NCBI RefSeq assembly: GCF_024448165.1
Contig: NZ_JAMOLN010000011.1
Coordinates: 21,823 to 85,822 of the forward strand
Direction: 5' to 3'
Origin: Streptomyces longispororuber
GTDB lineage: Bacteria > Actinomycetota > Actinomycetes > Streptomycetales > Streptomycetaceae
DNA: 64,000 bases
Shown: in pieces, positions 49,424 to 55,761 of the stretch
Layout of the letters: every line of letters starts with the position of its first letter
How positions within the stretch are numbered: the first letter of the stretch is position 1
Program-made: the position numbers and the translations under genes
Notes under the pieces: generated by a model
The model's input: only the letters and a program-made list of their open reading frames with translations
Database searches by the model: none
Told to the model about the DNA's origin: nothing

Positions 49424-50614
49424 TCAGCGCACCGCGACCACCGACGATCCGTGGCCGAACAGCCCCTGGTTCGCCGTGATCCCGACCCGGGCCCCGGCCA
49501 CCTGCCGCGCCCCGGCCGTACCCCGCAACTGCCAGGTCAGCTCACACACCTGGGCGATCGCCTGGGCCGGCACCGCTTCCCCGAAGGAGGCGAGCCCGCC
49601 GCTGGCGTTCACGGGTATGCGGCCGCCCGGTGCGGTCGCCCCGTCGCGCAGCAGCTTCGCGGCCTCGCCCTCCGCGCACAGCCCGAGGTCCTCGTACCAC
49701 TGCAACTCCAGAGCGGTGGACAGGTCGTAGACCTCCGCGAGCGAGAGCTCGTCGGGCCCGATCCCGGCCTCCTCGTACGCGGCGAGCGCGATGGAGGACC
49801 TGAAGGCGGGCCCCTCGGGCCGCACGCCGGCGGCCGAGTCCGTCGCGATGTCCGGAAGGTCGAGCACCGTGTTCGGATACGTCGGCGTCACCGTCGACAC
49901 GGCGCGGATGCGGACCGGATCGGCGGCCCCGTGCCGCCGCGCGAACTCCATGCTGGACAGCACCAGTGCCGCGCCGCCGTCCGAGGTGGCGCAGATGTCC
50001 AGCAGCCGCAGCGGGTCCGCGACGACGGCGGAGGCGGCGACCTCCTCGGCCGACACCGCCTTGCGGTAGCGGGCGTTGGGATTCAGCGCGCCCGACGCCG
50101 CGTTCTTCACCTTGACCCGGGCGAAGTCCGCCAAGGTGTCCCCGTGCGTCGCCATCCGGCGGCGCGCGTAGAGACCGAAGTACGTCGGGTTGGTCGCGCC
50201 GAGAACCCGGAAGCGCAGCCAGTCCGGGTCGTCCTGCCGGTCGCCGCCCGCGGGCCGGAAGAAGCCCTTGGGCGCCGCGTCGGCCCCGACCACGAGCACG
50301 ACGTCGGCGAGGCCGGAAAGGATCTGCGCCCGCGCCGTGCCGATGGCCTGGGCGCCCGACGCGCAGGCCGCGTACACGCTCGTCACGCGTGCGCCCTGCC
50401 AGCCGAGCGCCTTCGCGAACGTCGCCCCCGCCACATAGCCCGGGTATCCGCCGCGCACCGTGTCGGCGCCCACCACGGATCCCACGTCCCGCCAGTCCAC
50501 GCCCGCGTCGGCGAGCGCGGCCCGCGCCGCCGCCGTGCCGTACTCGACGAAGCTGCGCCCCCACTTCCCCCAGGGGTGCATGCCCGCACCGAGCACCGCC
50601 ACGTCCCCCGTCAT
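49424..50614 (-). CDS. Thiolase-superfamily protein, SCP2/Ltp type
   Basis: 396 residues from ATG 50614, overlapping the stop of the DUF35 gene (ATGA). Thiolase fold with the nucleophile Cys84 in SVYAACASGAQAIGTA. The second motif reads SGGLASFGEAVPAQ, so the His of the usual GHP motif is absent. C-terminal ANQGLFGHGSSVVAV lacks the second Cys. This is the pattern of lipid-transfer-type proteins such as steroid aldolase Ltp2, which works with a DUF35 partner in side-chain retro-aldol cleavage. That context, plus the TGACG-N3-CGTCA operator, supports acyl-CoA catabolism. Confidence 0.87.
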   Translation of the reverse strand: MTGDVAVLGAGMHPWGKWGRSFVEYGTAAARAALADAGVDWRDVGSVVGADTVRGGYPGYVAGATFAKALGWQGARVTSVYAACASGAQAIGTARAQILSGLADVVLVVGADAAPKGFFRPAGGDRQDDPDWLRFRVLGATNPTYFGLYARRRMATHGDTLADFARVKVKNAASGALNPNARYRKAVSAEEVAASAVVADPLRLLDICATSDGGAALVLSSMEFARRHGAADPVRIRAVSTVTPTYPNTVLDLPDIATDSAAGVRPEGPAFRSSIALAAYEEAGIGPDELSLAEVYDLSTALELQWYEDLGLCAEGEAAKLLRDGATAPGGRIPVNASGGLASFGEAVPAQAIAQVCELTWQLRGTAGARQVAGARVGITANQGLFGHGSSVVAVR

Positions 50615-51069
50615 GCCGCCACCCCCGTCGGCCGCCAGTGCCACGTCGTCCAGGCCGTCCCGGTCTCCTCGTCCCCGTCCTCCCCGAGCACGCCCGGCAA
50701 GACCTCCACCTCCATGCCGACCGCCAGATCGTCGACACGCACCCCGGGAGCCCCCTGCCCCAGCACCACCAATCGCTCGGCAGCAAGCTCCACAGCGATC
50801 AACGTATAGGGCTGCCAGGGAAGTTCCCGGTCCGAGACATAGGGCTCGGGCGGCCGGTACCGGGCATCGGTGTACGACCAGACGCGCCCGCGCGGCGACA
50901 GCGGAACCTCGGCCAGGTCACCCCCGGCGCAGCCCGGGTTGCGACACCACCCGTCCTCGCGGGGGAAGAACACCGACGAACACGCCGAACAGCGCGTCCC
51001 CAGCAGACGGAAGTCGGCCCCCTCCCCGGTGAACCAATCGGCCACGACAGGTGTACGCGTGCGCGCCAC
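50611..51069 (-). CDS. DUF35 OB-fold/zinc-ribbon protein
   Basis: 152 residues from GTG 51069, after GGGGAGG. The zinc ribbon has Cys27, Cys30, Cys42 and Cys47 (CSAC ... CRNPGC) and is followed by an OB-fold (GRVWSYTDARY, YTLIAVELAAERLVVLGQ). Such proteins partner thiolases, aldolases or hydratases acting on CoA thioesters. First gene of the operon. A palindrome at 51090-51106 sits 21 bases upstream of the start, overlapping the expected promoter. Confidence 0.92.
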   Translation of the reverse strand: MARTRTPVVADWFTGEGADFRLLGTRCSACSSVFFPREDGWCRNPGCAGGDLAEVPLSPRGRVWSYTDARYRPPEPYVSDRELPWQPYTLIAVELAAERLVVLGQGAPGVRVDDLAVGMEVEVLPGVLGEDGDEETGTAWTTWHWRPTGVAA

Positions 51070-51460
51070 AGTTCCTCCCCGGCAGCGAATCTGACGGAAC
51101 GTCAGAAGTGTGCCACGCCCGACCGATCGACGTCAGGCTTCCCGCAGAACCATGTGCGCCCCTCTCGCGTCCGTGTATCGGGGAGGGCGCGACCGGGATC
51201 CACGGGGGTGGTTCTGGATGCGCCCTCCCCATGTCACAGAAGATCCCGCCACGGCCCGGAAGCTCAGAACAGTCCGCCACGCACGGCCGGATCGCGCCGA
51301 CCGTCGGCTCCGCTGGCCCACCGTGATCACGTTCCTGAGGGCGATGCGGTGTGCCGGTGAGCGATGGCCGCACGACGGTATCGAGCGCCGCCGCGACGTC
51401 CCCCGGGAGCGAAGCGGCGGTTAGGGTGACTTCAAGATCGTTGCGAGGGGGGCTCGGCAG
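51070..51460. other. Gene-free stretch before the small membrane gene
   Basis: Apart from the operator at 51090 nothing coding is convincing in these 391 bases; all frames have poor composition or lack ribosome sites. Confidence 0.4.
51090..51106. promoter_or_regulatory. Perfect 17-bp palindrome before the DUF35/thiolase operon
   Basis: TCTGACG-GAA-CGTCAGA is symmetric over the full 17 bases. It contains the same TGACG-N3-CGTCA core as 1088-1100. A TetR-family regulator is the most likely binder. Confidence 0.7.
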
Positions 51461-51673
51461 GTGACAAGCGGGGCAGTCTTCGGCGTGGTGTGGGGCCTGC
51501 TCGCCCTCCCCATCGGCGCGAGTGTCGCTCTCAACTTCCGAGGCGCGGCCGAGGTGTTCCACGAACTTGTCCCCGAGTACCGCCTCTGGCCGAGGTCTGT
51601 GGGCGGGGCCCGAATCATGGGCGGTGTCTTCGTTGTGGCGGGCGCGGTGGCGCTCGTCAACCCCTTCCTGTAG
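51461..51673 (+). CDS. Small membrane protein
   Basis: 70 residues from GTG 51461, after GAGGGGGG. Two hydrophobic segments, residues 5-24 (AVFGVVWGLLALPIGASVAL) and 52-69 (IMGGVFVVAGAVALVNPF), separated by AAEVFHELVPEYRLWPRSVG. No family recognised; composition and codon use are like the core genome. Confidence 0.7.
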   Translation: MTSGAVFGVVWGLLALPIGASVALNFRGAAEVFHELVPEYRLWPRSVGGARIMGGVFVVAGAVALVNPFL

Positions 51674-52365
51674 CTGCCGCGACGGGCGGCCGGCCAGTGT
51701 CCGGCTCGCGGCCGGTTCGGTCACCGGGGCCCGTCAGGCAGAAGCTCGGTCCGATCCTCCCCGTCTCGACGTCCAGGTACAGCCCAGAGGACTGATCATG
51801 GGCGCAGAAAGAGCAGATGGGGATCCAGGCCGGCCGCCAGACCACAGTGCTCTGAGGCCAGCGGGGACTCGGACTCCCAGTGACTGCTGCAAGGAATTGA
51901 TCTCGGCGTCCGAAGCTCCAGGAAGCAGGAGATTGACGGTCGCCGGGGCGTGCTCGCGTCACCAGACTTCTCTACGCGTCCAGACATCTGCCACTTGCCT
52001 CGACTCGATGGCCTGAGCACCTCGGATGTCCTCGTTCATGGCCGTCACCGTAACGAAGTGGCGTGCCTGGGTCCTGTGGAGCCGGTCCGCGGCTTCTTCG
52101 GCTTCTTCTTGGCGGAGATGAAGACGGAGCGGTCGCCGCGGCCGCAGCAGAACGAGGAAACGAGGGTGAGATCGGCGGGGGACTGCGCGATGACTCGCTC
52201 ACCTACTGATCACCTTGCGGAGGATCAGGGAGTATCGGCAGTTGCCGTGGGCTTGAGCTCTGGTCCCGAGCACCCCCGAACTCCCCTGCCCGGTCGGCCC
52301 GCTGAGGGCGTCCCCAGGGCGTGAGCCCGCCAGTTCAATAATCCGTGGCTTTGAGAGGGGAGGTC
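51674..52365. other. Decayed region left of the tRNA-like array
   Basis: No complete gene is supported. A minus-strand frame at 51657-51962 contains CSFCAHDQSSGLYLDVETG but has no start signal. Another minus-strand frame ending at 52045 encodes GDRSVFISAKKKPKKPRTG without a start codon. A 26-codon frame (51959-52039) starts with MNEDIRGAQAIESRQVADVW. They read like fragments of former genes. Base composition and codon use are less strict than in the flanks, as in an insertion next to a tRNA. Confidence 0.35.
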
Positions 52366-52470
52366 ATGGAACTCTGAATCAACCAGGACGGCGACGCCAT
52401 CGACCAGGGCACGAGGACCGAATTGCTTGGCGACGTCAAGGACTCGGTGCGCTCACGCCTGCGTGCTTGA
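52366..52470 (+). pseudogene. Short frame with UGA as fourth codon
   Basis: GGGGAGG is followed by ATG GAA CTC TGA, and the same frame then stays open for 30 codons (INQDGDAIDQGTRTELLGDV and on) to TGA 52468. The composition after the stop is protein-like. It may be a truncated gene remnant, or a UGA read through. It lies 48 bases before the orphan protein gene. Confidence 0.35.
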
Positions 52471-52518
52471 CCCCTAACGCCAGCAACCCTGTGAAACTCA
52501 AGTCGAAGGGACATCCGC

Positions 52519-53253
52519 ATGCCCAAGCTGAATCAGATCGTCGCCGTTGAAAAGGGCATCAAGTCCCGTACCGCGGCGTCGATCACGAAGATCTATCACG
52601 ACCTGCAGAAGCCCGCGCTCTTCGCCGGCCTGAGCCGGAAGTACTCGCCGGTCGACGACGAAGGCGAGCAGTTCCCGCCCGAGTCGACACTCGTGCAGAA
52701 CAACGTCGACAACTCGCTCACGGGGATGGCCGATCACCTGACGAAGCTGTTCGACGTGGTGGCCACGAAGGAGCGGGCCAACACGGAGGCCTCTGCGGAC
52801 GTGGTGGTCGACGACGTAACCATCGTCAGCGACGCACCGGTACCGCTGCTCCTCTTCCTCGAGAAGCAGCTGGTCGACCTGCGCACCGTGGTCGCGAAGG
52901 CGCCGACGCTCGATCCGTCCGAGGCGTGGCTGCCGGACGAGAACTCCCGCGGGTGGCGCACGGATCCCGTCCAGACGACGCGCACGCGCAAGGTGCCCAA
53001 GACGCTGGTCCGCTACCCGGCGACGGACAAGCACCCCGCGCAGACCGAGGTGTACATGGTCGACGAGATCGTGGGGCACTGGGCGACGACGAAGTTCAGC
53101 GGCGCGCTCTCGCCCGCCCGCCGCGACCAGCTGATCAGCCGCATCGACGCTCTCGCTGACGCGGTCAAGCGCGCACGCGAAGAGGCCAACTCCCACGAGG
53201 CCGAGCAGATCCGCATCGGAGCGGACGTGTTCAGCTTCCTCCTGGCGCCCTAG
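52519..53253 (+). CDS. Orphan conserved-type protein next to the tRNA-like array
   Basis: 244 residues from ATG 52519, after GAAGGGA. Soluble, no membrane segment. It begins MPKLNQIVAVEKGIKSRTAA, continues with KIYHDLQKPALFAGLSRKY and PLLLFLEKQLVDLRTVVAKA, and ends with a helical AVKRAREEANSHEAEQIRIG. It contains RTDPVQTTRTRKVPKTLVRY and a VGHWATTKFSGALSPARRDQL segment, basic parts that could contact nucleic acid. I recall similar proteins in actinomycetes and actinophages, sometimes near unusual tRNA clusters, but know no function. Codon use is slightly less GC-biased than the neighbours, in line with transfer. The tRNA-like array starts about 50 bases after its stop. Confidence 0.8.
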   Translation: MPKLNQIVAVEKGIKSRTAASITKIYHDLQKPALFAGLSRKYSPVDDEGEQFPPESTLVQNNVDNSLTGMADHLTKLFDVVATKERANTEASADVVVDDVTIVSDAPVPLLLFLEKQLVDLRTVVAKAPTLDPSEAWLPDENSRGWRTDPVQTTRTRKVPKTLVRYPATDKHPAQTEVYMVDEIVGHWATTKFSGALSPARRDQLISRIDALADAVKRAREEANSHEAEQIRIGADVFSFLLAP

Positions 53254-53268
53254 GGCGCCCCCAAGACT

Positions 53269-53307
53269 CCCGAGCTGAGCACTCGGGTGGCTCCCGAGCC
53301 GGGAGCC
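53269..53307 (+). other. Two hairpins between the orphan gene and the array
   Basis: CCCGAG/CTCGGG (53269-53287) has a seven-base loop; GGCTCCC/GGGAGCC (53289-53307) has a five-base loop. They could end the orphan gene's transcript or be part of the array's RNA. Confidence 0.5.
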
Positions 53308-53429
53308 GAAGACTGAAGTTGAGTCTCAGGTTCACGCGTGTCCGGTGACAGTGCAGGTTCGAAACCTGCCCGGGGCTTTCGTGCCCCGGTAGCCCAATAG
53401 GCAGAGGCAGCCGCGCGCTTCAGTTTCAG
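53308..53429 (+). tRNA. Permuted tRNA-like unit P1 (3' half before 5' half)
   Basis: The 3' half comes first: a class II-like variable arm TGTC-CGGT-GACA (53339-53350), T-arm GCAGG-TTCGAAA-CCTGC (53353-53369) and 3' acceptor CCGGGGC (53370-53376). A six-base linker TTTCGT follows, then the 5' half: acceptor GCCCCGG (53383-53389, seven Watson-Crick pairs with 53370-53376), TA, and a canonical D-arm (53392-53408) with G18G19. The flanks close the circle: 53413-53417 pairs with 53335-53339 (anticodon-like stem, one G-U), and 53418-53424 pairs with 53312-53318, with three more pairs beyond a one-base bulge. The anticodon cannot be fixed; CAG words in both halves recall tRNA-Leu. It may be functional, permuted, or a remnant. 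Confidence 0.55.
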
Positions 53430-53475
53430 ATTCTCGCTCCAGTCTCAGCAACGCCGACGTTCTTCTGATCTACCC

Positions 53476-53578
53476 GGCGGGGATTTCGCCGAGAGATGCC
53501 AGTTCGATTCTGGCTCGGGGCACTCGCGTCCCGATGGTGTAAAGGCAACACGTCTCGGTCTTCAAACTGAAACCCGCC
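53476..53578 (+). tRNA. Permuted tRNA-like unit P2 (3' half before 5' half)
   Basis: The 3' half has T-arm GCCAG-TTCGATT-CTGGC (53498-53514) and 3' acceptor TCGGGGC (53515-53521). After a six-base linker ACTCGC comes the 5' half: acceptor GTCCCGA (53528-53534, seven pairs with one G-U), TG, and D-arm GTGT-AAAGGCA-ACAC (53537-53551). The flanks pair as a perfect anticodon-type stem, TCTCG (53553-53557) with CGAGA (53490-53494), then a helix of ten pairs with a two-base bulge (53476-53487 with 53569-53578). Between stem and helix, eleven bases remain on one strand and two on the other, like an intron junction. The anticodon is undetermined (CTT or CTC are options). Same layout and linker length as P1. 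Confidence 0.55.
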
Positions 53579-53605
53579 CAACCGTGCAGAGGATAGAGCG
53601 GACAA

Positions 53606-53677
53606 ACAGTGATGGCGCAACGGCAGCGCTTCTGACTATGGATCAGATTGTTGCGGGTTCGAATCCCGCTCACTCAA
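53606..53677 (+). tRNA. tRNA-like unit, Gln-type body with ATG anticodon
   Basis: Normal order. D-arm GCGC-AACGGCA-GCGC (53615-53629), anticodon arm TCTGA-CTATGGA-TCAGA (53631-53647), variable TTGTT, T-arm GCGGG-TTCGAAT-CCCGC (53653-53669), discriminator A. The anticodon loop gives ATG, which would read His codons, while the body (TCTGACTNTGGATCAGA) looks like bacterial tRNA-Gln with CTG or TTG. The acceptor stem has only five pairs: positions 1-72 and 2-71 do not match (A-A, C-C). No CCA follows. It may be non-functional or specialised. Confidence 0.55.
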
Positions 53678-53687
53678 ACACAGGGGG

Positions 53688-53709
53688 CCCCGGATGGTGA
53701 TAGCCGGGG
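53688..53709 (+). terminator. Hairpin after the tRNA-like array
   Basis: CCCCGG (53688-53693) and CCGGGG (53704-53709) form six pairs around a ten-base loop, between the third unit and tRNA-Arg. Confidence 0.4.
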
Positions 53710-53718
53710 TCTCCGCCC

Positions 53719-53794
53719 GCCCCCGTAGCTCAATGGACAGAGCGCCTGATTACGGATCAGGAGGTTGCAGGTTCGAATCCTGCCGGGGGCACCA
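53719..53794 (+). tRNA. tRNA-Arg (anticodon ACG)
   Basis: Full cloverleaf: acceptor GCCCCCG/CGGGGGC, D-arm GCTC...GAGC, anticodon arm CCTGA-TTACGGA-TCAGG, variable AGGTT, T-arm GCAGG-TTCGAAT-CCTGC, discriminator A at 53791 and encoded CCA at 53792-53794. ACG reads CGU/CGC after A-to-I editing. This is a normal chromosomal tRNA and a plausible integration site for the elements to its left. Confidence 0.97.
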
Positions 53795-53829
53795 GCACGG
53801 CCGGTCCGTGCGCGGACCGAACGTGACGC

Positions 53830-53871
53830 ACAGGGCAGGGGCCCCAGCACTCTCGGGGACCCCTGCCCTGT
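53830..53871 (+). terminator. Terminator after tRNA-Arg
   Basis: ACAGGGCAGGGG (53830-53841) pairs perfectly with 53860-53871, with four more G-C pairs inside. It can stop tRNA transcription and also the convergent dipeptidase pseudogene. Confidence 0.88.
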
Positions 53872-53984
53872 AGCCCAGGTCCAACATGCAGCCCGGACGG
53901 GAATGCGCTTCATTCCGGCCCGGGGCCGGACGAAGCCGTCACGGCGGGCCAGGAGAACCGTGCCAGAAACTCACCTGCCACCAC

Positions 53985-54797
53985 TCACCCCTTGCCGCCC
54001 AGCGACCTCCGCGAGATCGGGAAGTCGAAGTAGGTGTCGGGGAAGAGCTCAGGCTTGTACGTGTAGTGCCACCACTCCTCCGGAAGATTGACGAACCCCT
54101 CGCCCCCGAGCGCCTCCCGCAGCAGATCCCGGTTGGCGCGCTGCACCCCCTGTACGCGCGGATCATCCGTGTGCGCGAGCGTGTCGAAGCAGTCGAAACC
54201 GGTGCCCATGTCCAGAGAGTTGTCGGGGAACCGGTCCTTCTGTGCTCCGTAGCAGGCGGCGAGTTGTTCCCCGGGTACGTAGGGACGCGTCGGCCGAGCC
54301 GGCAGCTTCACGATCGTCAGGTCGACCGTGGAGCCGCGGCTGTGCCCCGACTTCTCCGCGATGTAACCGTCCGCGAACAGGCGTGTCTTGTCGACCTGCG
54401 GATAGAACTCCGGCTTCATCCTCTGGTCGTCGAGGTCCTTCGCCCACCGTACGAAGTGGTCGACGGCCCGCTGCGGCCGGTAACAGTCTTAGACCTTCAG
54501 GGAATAGCCCTTCTTCAGCAGCCCCGCCTGCGCCTTGTGGAGGGCCTTCGCCGCAGGTCTCGTCAGGATGCACATCGGCTTCTTGTAGCCGTCGATCGGC
54601 TCTCCCACGAAGTTGTGCTCCGTGAAGTAGCGCATCTCCTGGATGATCGTCGGGTCGACGTCACCGAGCGCCACGAACTCCTTGGGCGCCTTGGGATCGG
54701 GCGTCGCGCTGGCTGTCGAGGGGGCGACGGCCACGCCCAGCAGGGCGGCGGTCGTCAGGGCGGCGAGTTTCCGCAGAACGGCGGCGGTTCGAATCAT
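53985..54797 (-). pseudogene. D-Ala-D-Ala dipeptidase (VanX-like, M15) interrupted by one TAA
   Basis: From ATG 54797 the frame encodes a signal peptide (MIRTAAVLRKLAALTTAALL, cleavage after ASA) and a VanX/M15D-type dipeptidase. A single in-frame TAA (54489-54491 on the plus strand) interrupts GYSLKV-stop-DCYRPQRAVDHF, where the family has Tyr (VYDxYRP); TAC to TAA explains it. The frame then runs on intact for 168 residues. Zinc and catalytic motifs lie after the stop: SGHSRGSTVDL and PEEWWHYTY. No frameshift is present. As written the product is a truncated 102-residue secreted fragment without an active site. A recent mutation, a sequencing error or read-through are the options. Confidence 0.85.
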
Positions 54798-54868
54798 GGC
54801 CCAGCGTCTATCAGGAGGCGGGCCCTCGGGGGAAGACCACACGCGGGTGATCGGATACAGTCCCCGCC

Positions 54869-55405
54869 GTGTCCGCATCAACCCACCCCACGCCCAACCC
54901 CGTTCCGGATTCCCACTGTTCGAGCTGTGGGACCGCCTACGGGACCGAGGTGCACGGCTGGCCGCGCACCTGCCCGGCCTGCGACTCCGTCGCCTATCGC
55001 AACCCGCTTCCCGTGGCGATCGCCCTGCAACCCGTCTACGACACGGCAGGCACGGCCCTCGTCGTGATCACCCGCACCATCGCGCCCGCGCGCGGGGAGG
55101 CGGCCCTCCCCGGCGGGTTCGTCGACGACCGGGAGGACTGGCGGCAGGCCGTCGTCCGCGAACTCCACGAGGAGACCGGCATCGAGGCGGCGGCCCGCGA
55201 AGTGCGCCTCATGGACGCGATGAGCTCCCCGGACGGCCACCTCCTGCTCTTCGGACTGCTGCCCGAGCGCCCGGCCGCCCAACTGCCCGCCAGCGCGCCC
55301 ACGGACGAGACCGAGGGCTGGCACCTGCTGCGCCGCCCGGCGGAACTGGCCTTCCCCCTGCACACGTTGGCGGTCAAGGCGTGGTTCGAGGGCCGCTACG
55401 TATGA
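54869..55405 (+). CDS. NUDIX hydrolase with N-terminal zinc ribbon
   Basis: 178 residues from GTG 54869. The zinc ribbon has Cys17, Cys20, Cys35 and Cys38 (CSSC ... CPAC). The Nudix box GGFVDDREDWRQAVVRELHE continues into ETGIE, with all key Glu residues. The architecture is that of NudC/NADH-pyrophosphatase-like or YjaD-type proteins; the substrate is not predictable. TACAGT lies seven bases before the GTG, so the mRNA is probably leaderless. Divergent from the dipeptidase pseudogene. Confidence 0.92.
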   Translation: MSASTHPTPNPVPDSHCSSCGTAYGTEVHGWPRTCPACDSVAYRNPLPVAIALQPVYDTAGTALVVITRTIAPARGEAALPGGFVDDREDWRQAVVRELHEETGIEAAAREVRLMDAMSSPDGHLLLFGLLPERPAAQLPASAPTDETEGWHLLRRPAELAFPLHTLAVKAWFEGRYV

Positions 55406-55761
55406 GGTCGGGCCGGGGCAGGGGCTGACGTCCAACTCCCGTCTGCCCCGTGGCGACTAGCAGGCGCACACGCTCACGGCGTTGCCGATAAGGCCTCGTA
55501 GCGGGGCGCGAGTTGAGCTTCCCGGCGCCGTGAGATCGCACCCTCCCCACACCCTCGAACCGGCTTCGCACTGCTGGGGCGGGAGGGGCCCCGAGACGCC
55601 TGTGGGGCCACCCTCCAGGCGGACGACGCGACCTCGACGACAGATTCAGTCCGGGGCCGGCCCCAGTCCGAGGCCGGCCCCAGTCCGAGGCCGGCCCCGG
55701 TACGCGGCCGACCCGATCCCGGTACGAGACCGGCCCCACTACGAGGCCGCCACAAGACCGC
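55406..55761. other. Intergenic region with tandem repeats
   Basis: Gene-free 356 bases between convergent genes. It contains the 17-bp tandem repeat at 55647-55735; otherwise nothing is recognised. Confidence 0.5.
55647..55735. repeat. 17-bp tandem repeat, three close copies plus degenerate ones
   Basis: Units CAGTCCG(G/A)GGCCGGCCC at 55647-55663, 55664-55680 and 55681-55697 differ by one base. Two or three looser units follow (GGTACGCGGCCGACCC type). Each unit contains GGCCGGCC, so strong secondary structure and termination are possible. Confidence 0.85.

Noticed and set aside
53383..53521. Single normal-order tRNA with a long insertion
   Set aside because: Acceptor pairing is possible (one G-U), but it leaves the T-arm at 53353 and the D-arm at 53537 without partners and ignores the perfect flank helices.
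53426..53673. Two short minus-strand frames through the tRNA-like array
   Set aside because: They run across T-arms and acceptor stems; RNA structure explains the sequence better.
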